In this document: positions 59,150-64,000 of the stretch, one piece after another
How positions within the stretch are numbered: the first letter of the stretch is position 1
Layout of the letters: the number at the start of each line of letters is the position of its first letter
From: Ganoderma boninense
Taxonomy: Eukaryota > Basidiomycota > Agaricomycetes > Polyporales > Polyporaceae
Assembly: GCA_002900995.3 (NCBI GenBank)
Contig: CM035309.1
Span: 3,540,389 to 3,604,388, forward strand
Length of the DNA stretch: 64,000 nucleotides
Reading direction: 5' to 3'
Position numbers and translations under genes: made by a program
The notes under the pieces: model-generated
What the model saw: only the letters and a program-made list of their open reading frames with translations
What the model was told of the DNA's origin: nothing
The model's database searches: none

Positions 59150-60870
59150 CACGTAATCGACCACATGAAGCTCACCTCTGTCAAACAGTCACGATCGTAG
59201 CAGGCATGCACCGCGTTACCAGTGTCATCTGTTCGCGATATGCGGTACGTCCGCCACGCTCCGCCACGCTCCGCCACGCTCCGCCACGCTCCGCCACGCT
59301 CCGCCATCTCTGTCCCACTCCACGAGGCGCAAGAGTCGCACAGACCTACTGAGCAATGGGGCCAGAAGATCCGCCTGCGATTGCATCATCCTCTCCGCGA
59401 CGCCCATCTGTTCGTATGTGAGTACGACCTGAGTCGTTCCAATTCTCCTCAGATCAGGGCAGCAGACCGGGTGGTCGGGGGAGTCCAGATGCACAGAGAG
59501 TGTATGGAGACACCCCAATGACCCAAGCGCTTTGCCAATGGCAGCCTGCAGGAAACAGCGGAATCAGAAGAGGCTTCAAGGGGATGAGCAATCACGACTA
59601 TACCACAGGAATTTCGTCTACTCCTTCCGGTCTGAATCGATGGATCTCCAACGTGGACAGTCCGGGAAACGCGGTGGTAAGATGCCGCAGAAGTGAGTTG
59701 TCTGCGTCGTCGGCGCGGTACTCGAGTTGGAGATGGTCCAGGTGGGGCACTTGGATCTGGGAGAGGACCCGCAGCGTTTCAGACGCGGAGAGAATCGGCA
59801 TGTGCCACACCGGGCGGTCCACCCGCTCGCGCACACAATAGTGCGGACAACATCGTAACGATAACCAGCGCAAGCATGGAGGCAGAGAGCCATACAGCCG
59901 ATCGTCCGGAGTTGGAAACGACAGGGTGAGCTCTTCCAGCTCGGGCCATGGGAAGGAAGTCTCCACGCCTCGTGGCCAAACAGGTAGTGGGTCGACGTCG
60001 GGGCGGAGCGCGAACAGGAGACAGAGGACGCGCAGCTTCGGCATGCTGGAAAGAAGCGTGATAAAGGGGGCACATAGGTCGTCTGGAAGTTGTCCCTGCA
60101 GAACGAGCTCACGCAGATGAGGCCAGGGTTCCACGGGTAGCGTAAGTATTGATGGGTGCGGACATGCTCGGGAGGTGGAGAATTTCGAGGCAGCCATGCA
60201 GCTGCCCAAGAACGTCCGCGAGCGCGTCCCGCTCAGGAGGGAAGTAATGTTGCTCCCAGCGAAAAGCCGGTTGTATGTACCGGAACGACTTGAGGGCTGC
60301 GAGAGGGACAGCATGGACATCGGCTGCAGGACGCGGTCGGGGACTGAAATCGAACAACTGGATGTTGAAGTTCTCTAGCTGGGGCATTATAAGGATATGT
60401 AGATATCAGTGTCTCCCATCTCAGCCCGTGAATAGCGTTGCAGGAGAAGGAGACAGAGATTGAATGCAGATGAGGCAGAGCAAGAAGGAGCGGTTTCAAG
60501 ACTGGTCCATCCATGATGCCGCAAAGAAGACGATCGTCGGTGTAACGGAGACGCTGATCTGGATTCATCATGCTGCCACGATCGGGACATTTATCCACTA
60601 GCGAAAGGGATCTATCGCAAAAATATAAGCATAAGCGTGACAGCGGCGGCTGAGAAATGTGATATACTTGCTTGCAGTAAGACGTTAGGCTGGGCGGAAG
60701 AAAGCCCTCGGGGACGAGGGGTAGATCTACAACAACGATACGACGTTTGAACAAGATTCAAGGGGCGCGCGATCTTCGAAGAGTTCTGCACGTAGCTGAC
60801 AACGCGCGTAGTTCTCGATGGGGACGGAGCAGCTCGAAGATCTGGGTAAGTACATCCTCGCTCAATCTAT
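59150..60870 (-). pseudogene. F-box paralog F9, full-length but frameshifted
   Basis: Right-arm counterpart of F2 that keeps the whole leucine-rich region. Readable parts: F-box LYRLSEDVLTQIFELLRP, then RSLSLVDKCPDRGSMM, LQGQLPDDLCAPFITLLSSM and CCPHYCVRERVDRP. Lesions are a TGA within the F-box exon (after RSRAP), a one-base shift near 60400 after ETLIS, another shift near 60145 after PIN, and a frame-breaking 10-bp repeat expansion at 59251-59300 in the C-terminal exon. Pseudogene. Confidence 0.8.
59251..59300. repeat. 10-bp minisatellite (CCGCCACGCT) x5
   Basis: Five perfect tandem units followed by a partial one, inside the C-terminal exon of F9. The left-arm F2 has a single diverged unit at the same place. 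The four extra units (40 bp) shift the frame to a stop near 59225. Confidence 0.9.
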
Positions 60871-61229
60871 ACAAGAGCCTGTGAGAAGCTTCAGCACGTC
60901 AGTCGAGCGAGGGCAATATGTCTCGGTCCGACTCACGGATCGTGGTTATCCGGCATGGCGAAACTGTTGCAGCTTAGCTCAATATCGCAGGCTACAGCAC
61001 ACGGAGGCTTGGAATCAGGGTGTGCGGATCACGAAATTATGAGCGGAGATGGTGACTACGAGCCACCTGCACCTTGGTTTTTGACGGCGCTCTAAATCTG
61101 GGGTAGAATCATTGAGCGCTACCATGCGCCTTCGTTTCGGACAAAGATATGCACTACGAAGGTTGTGATGGACTTTAAAGCGTGGCACGCCCGGGGCGTC
61201 GTACGTCCATCTGTCTCAGTCCCAATCGA

Positions 61230-61345
61230 GGTACTCAAGGCTCGCTGTAGTGTCCTTCCGGGAAATAGATCGGCGAGGTACGAGGTGCGTGTCGTGCGAG
61301 GACCCGAGAACGCGGGACAAGCGGAATTGGGCGTGCAGAATCGAT
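61230..61345 (+). pseudogene. Relic of MDR oxidoreductase 3' end (right arm)
   Basis: The reading PGNRSARYEVRVVRGPENAG then QAELGVQNRLGVL parallels PGRVARGEVRYKEHVVHGLE, then NAGQAILDVQMG, at the end of the intact MDR gene. It is better preserved than its left-arm counterpart at 5.4 kb. Only the last exon's end is present. Confidence 0.65.
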
Positions 61346-61419
61346 TGGGAGTGTTATGACCTACTCGGAATGGCTATATTCTTGCCGCGAATGCATTCAT
61401 TGTAACGTGGCTGAATCCT

Positions 61420-63330
61420 CTATATTGGCGACCTATGGTTTGGATCTATACACAACATCGTCTCAACTTGATTACCATGCCTACAGAAGGAGGGCGTAGC
61501 GTTAGTCTGGGTCTGTAATGTCTACAAACCAATCAGGGCTAAGGTGCTTTGAACAGTATCAGACAGATAGTGGCGGCTGAGCGGACAGCAAAAAGCTCAC
61601 CTCAGTCGAAAGTGCAGCATCGTAGCGGATGCGAAGCGCCTTGCCGGTGTCGTCCGCTCGCAGTATACGGTAGGCCCTCCATGACGCGTCATCTTCACGC
61701 CGCTGCACAAGCCGCAGGAGCCGAACAGATTTACTCAGTAATGGAGCCAAGGTGTCGGCACGGGAACGGAGCATCCTGCCAGATGCCGTCATCTGCTCGA
61801 AACTCATCACTGGCACAAGGCCACCCATCCTCATTGGTTCAAAGGTAGGCTCCGGGTGATCGATGGAGTCGAGATGGAGAGAGAGCGTATCCAACCGAGT
61901 CAAGCATCGGATCTCCTCCGCAATGGCAACCTAAGCACGAAACGGAGTAATGCGGTCAGAAAAGACTAAGGGTGACGAACGATTTGTCTTACCAAAGGAA
62001 TGTCGTCGACTCCTGCCGGCCGAAATCGATGGAGCTCCAAAGTTAGCAGACGCGGAAACGCCGCATGAAGGTACCGGAGAAGCGATCCGTCGGCGTCGTC
62101 GGCGCGATATTCAAACTGGAGGTGGTCTAGAGTGGGCAGCCGGCATTGGGAAAGAACCTGGAGCATCTCGGAAGCATGGATGATCGGCGAGTGCCACTCA
62201 GGACAGCTCACCCATTGGTATACGCAGTGATGCGGGCAACATCGCAGCGACAGCCGACGGAGGGATTGGGGGAGGGCGCCATATAGCTGGTCGTCTGGAG
62301 TTGGAAACGAGAGGACCAGCTCCTCTAGATAGGGCCATGGGAAGGAGATATCCAAGCCGCGCGGCCAGATCGGTTTGGGAAGGGCGCCGTGGGGAAGGGC
62401 GAACATCAGGCGGAGGATCCGAAGCTTTGGCATGCCGGAAAGGAGCGTGATGAAGGGACTGCGTAGGTCTGGTGGAAGCTGTCCCTGGAGGACAAGCTCG
62501 CGCAAGCGAGGCCAGGGTTCCATAGATAGGGCGTTGATAGGTGCACACATGCTCGGGAGGTGAAGGATTTCGAGGCTGTCGCGCAGCCGTACCAGTACAT
62601 CAGCAAGCGCATCCCTCTCCGGAGGAAAACAATGGGGTATCTGAGGCCAAAGAAATGCCGCCTGTACGTATCGGAACGAGTTGAGGGGTGCGAGAGTGAG
62701 CGGATCCGCGTTGGGGGCGAGACGTAACCGAGGGCTGAAGTTGAATCGCCGGAGCGTGAATGTTTCGAGGTGCGGCACGGAGAGGATGGAGGCTAATGTT
62801 TCCCACTTCAGACCGTGTATCTCTTTGCAAATGAAGGAGATAGAGATAGAGCGGAGACGAGGCATTGCAAGCAAGACGCCTTTCAGCACCTCTCCGTCCA
62901 TCACGCCACATAGAAGACGATCATCGGTGTAGCGGAGTCTGCGATGAGTATTTGTCAAGCTACCTAGATCCGGACAATCATCCATCAGAGTAAGGGATCT
63001 ATTCGAGCAATGTGAGCACACCGGCGGCGAGAAAACGGCGGAGAACTTACTTGCAGTGAGCATGCAGATTGGCCGGAAGAAAGCGTTCGGGGGTCATGGG
63101 CGTGGACACGTTAACGATACAGTTCTTAAACAATGATGGGGCACATGCCCTTCGGAGAGACCTGCAGGTAGTTGACAGGGAGCGTAGACCTCGGTTGGGC
63201 CGCAAAAGCTCGAAGATTTGGAGAAGGACATCCTCATGCAATGTTTGGAGAGAGCTTAAGTTGGTGGACGTGAACAACGATGCTCCATCAGGACGAAGAT
63301 AGGACTTACTTACAGCCAGGAGTGTTCCAT
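61420..63330 (-). CDS. F-box / leucine-rich protein F10
   Basis: Right-arm counterpart of F1 and apparently intact. It starts at 63330 with a 17-nt first exon. F1 splices to a CAG acceptor before AACTTAAG; here that base is CAC, so the next AG (CTTAAG, 9 nt on) must be used, which keeps frame (M...LSLQTLHEDVLLQIFELLRP). The leucine-rich exon runs MDDCPDLGSLTNTHRRLRY to VDDIPLV near 61985. The C-terminal exon begins near 61920 (MTRLDTLSLHLDSIDHPEP for its ATG at 61903), and a last exon 61521-61420 is inferred. RCCPHHCVYQWVSC is the sub-group motif. Confidence 0.8.
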
Positions 63331-64000
63331 ATAAGACTGCAAGAAAACGGAGTTCCACAAAAGTAGGTCACAGCGCAGCCTGGTCGTGGTCGTGGCGGAG
63401 AACGTGCGCGCCTGAGAGGTACGCAGCCTGGGATCTTGCAGCCACGTGTCGGCGGTGGAGGCTGTGTTATTCGGGATTGCGCCGGACCGTTGTCTCGTGC
63501 TGAAAAATCCCGACGCTGGTCAGGCTCCTAAAACCACCCGCTCGTTAGTGTCCTCGATCCCAGTACTCCAGCGGGGGTCAGGCTATATACTCCTAGATAG
63601 ACGCTAGCTTAGTCATGTACCGAGCAGCCGAGTTACTTGTTATAGAAGAAATGTGGGGATGAGGACACTACAGAGCGGCTGGCCTTTCAAGTCGTCCGAC
63701 AATCCTCCGGGCCCGAAGCGCACGACCGGATAAGACCGGATAAGTCGAAGACTAATGAAGATTTTGGCCACTAAGCTCTTCGCGCGTCTGCGCTGCAGGC
63801 TGCCCGCGACGAGCTCCCAAATTTCGACGGCCCGCTCTGGGGCACTTGAATAATTGCGCATCAGCTCCGACAGCAAGATAGTGCAGGTAGACATGCATTT
63901 CCAACATCGCGGGACAAGAATAGCTAGTACAAGAGCCCGGGTGGCAGGCGCAGTTCTTCTCCAAGTCCTCCAAGAATCTCCTGCAGTGCAACCCCACTAT
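63331..64000. other. Right end of window
   Basis: The first 180 bp match the upstream flank of F1 in the left arm. Beyond about 63510 the sequence is unrelated to the left of 3190. A minus-strand reading at 63640-63894 (SELMRNYSSAPERAVEIWEL, then VAGSLQRRRAKSLVA) is open but unrecognised and runs to the window edge. Confidence 0.4.

Larger units (their letters stand above)
54155..63510 (-). repeat. Right arm of large inverted duplication
   Basis: Mirror image of 3190-12578, beginning directly after the N gap and fading near 63510, where the reverse complement stops matching the sequence left of 3190. Gene order MYND, FunK1, F9, F10 with all orientations flipped. Confidence 0.85.

Noticed and set aside
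1..64000. CRISPR arrays, rRNA, telomere repeats, bacterial-type operons
   Set aside because: None present; intron structure and gene families are fungal.

Overview
The window reads as chromosomal DNA of a basidiomycete fungus, most likely an Agaricomycete of the polypore type. The grounds are very short introns (about 50 to 75 nt) with fungal splice signals, fungal-type FunK1 kinases, a Plavaka-family DNA transposase, a large F-box family and a chromovirus-type Ty3 retroelement. The genus cannot be named from sequence alone. Layout: 0.2-2.8 kb holds copy A of an uncharacterised multi-exon gene family, whose copies B (32.3-34.6 kb) and C (46.3-49.1 kb, broken) lie on the same strand. From 3.2 to 12.6 kb runs a block (F-box F1, deleted F-box F2, FunK1 kinase, ankyrin/MYND gene) that recurs in inverted order from 54.155 to 63.5 kb (MYND, FunK1, F-box F9, F-box F10). 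The right copy starts exactly after a 100-N assembly gap. This is therefore either a real inverted duplication with a 41.6-kb spacer or the other haplotype of a dikaryon joined head-to-head across the gap. Between the arms lie an intact ten-exon NADP-dependent MDR oxidoreductase (14.0-15.5 kb), more F-box genes (F3, F4, F5, F6, F7 and relics), a FunK1 pseudogene (19.2-22.4 kb), a decayed FunK1 (28.6-29.3 kb), a lesion-ridden SPX/SLC13 phosphate transporter (41-43.9 kb), an AT-rich terminal-inverted-repeat element inside copy C, an apparently intact Plavaka transposase (49.6-52.7 kb) and the 3' end of a Ty3 chromovirus running into the gap. The eleven F-box/leucine-rich paralogs share one plan: an N-terminal F-box of about 45 residues, then a long leucine-rich region, then a C-terminal exon beginning near a conserved 'H.L..HLD' motif. 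They form sub-groups (F1/F2/F3/F4/F9/F10; F5/F6; F7 and its relic; F8). At least three FunK1 copies or relics lie next to F-box copies, and 3'-end fragments of the MDR gene are scattered beside them, so the region has grown by segmental duplication, decay and probable gene conversion. Function of the F-box/FunK1 array is unknown; F-box proteins are normally SCF ubiquitin-ligase substrate receptors, so a fast-evolving recognition locus is a reasonable but untested idea. The strongest individual observations are the mirrored arms around the gap, a 1,200-bp transposon-like insertion in the left MYND exon 1 with its empty site in the right arm, GC-AG introns conserved in both FunK1 copies and in gene B, and an LTR placed so that it could drive the Plavaka transposase. 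Exon limits were read by eye from splice consensus, frame and paralog comparison.
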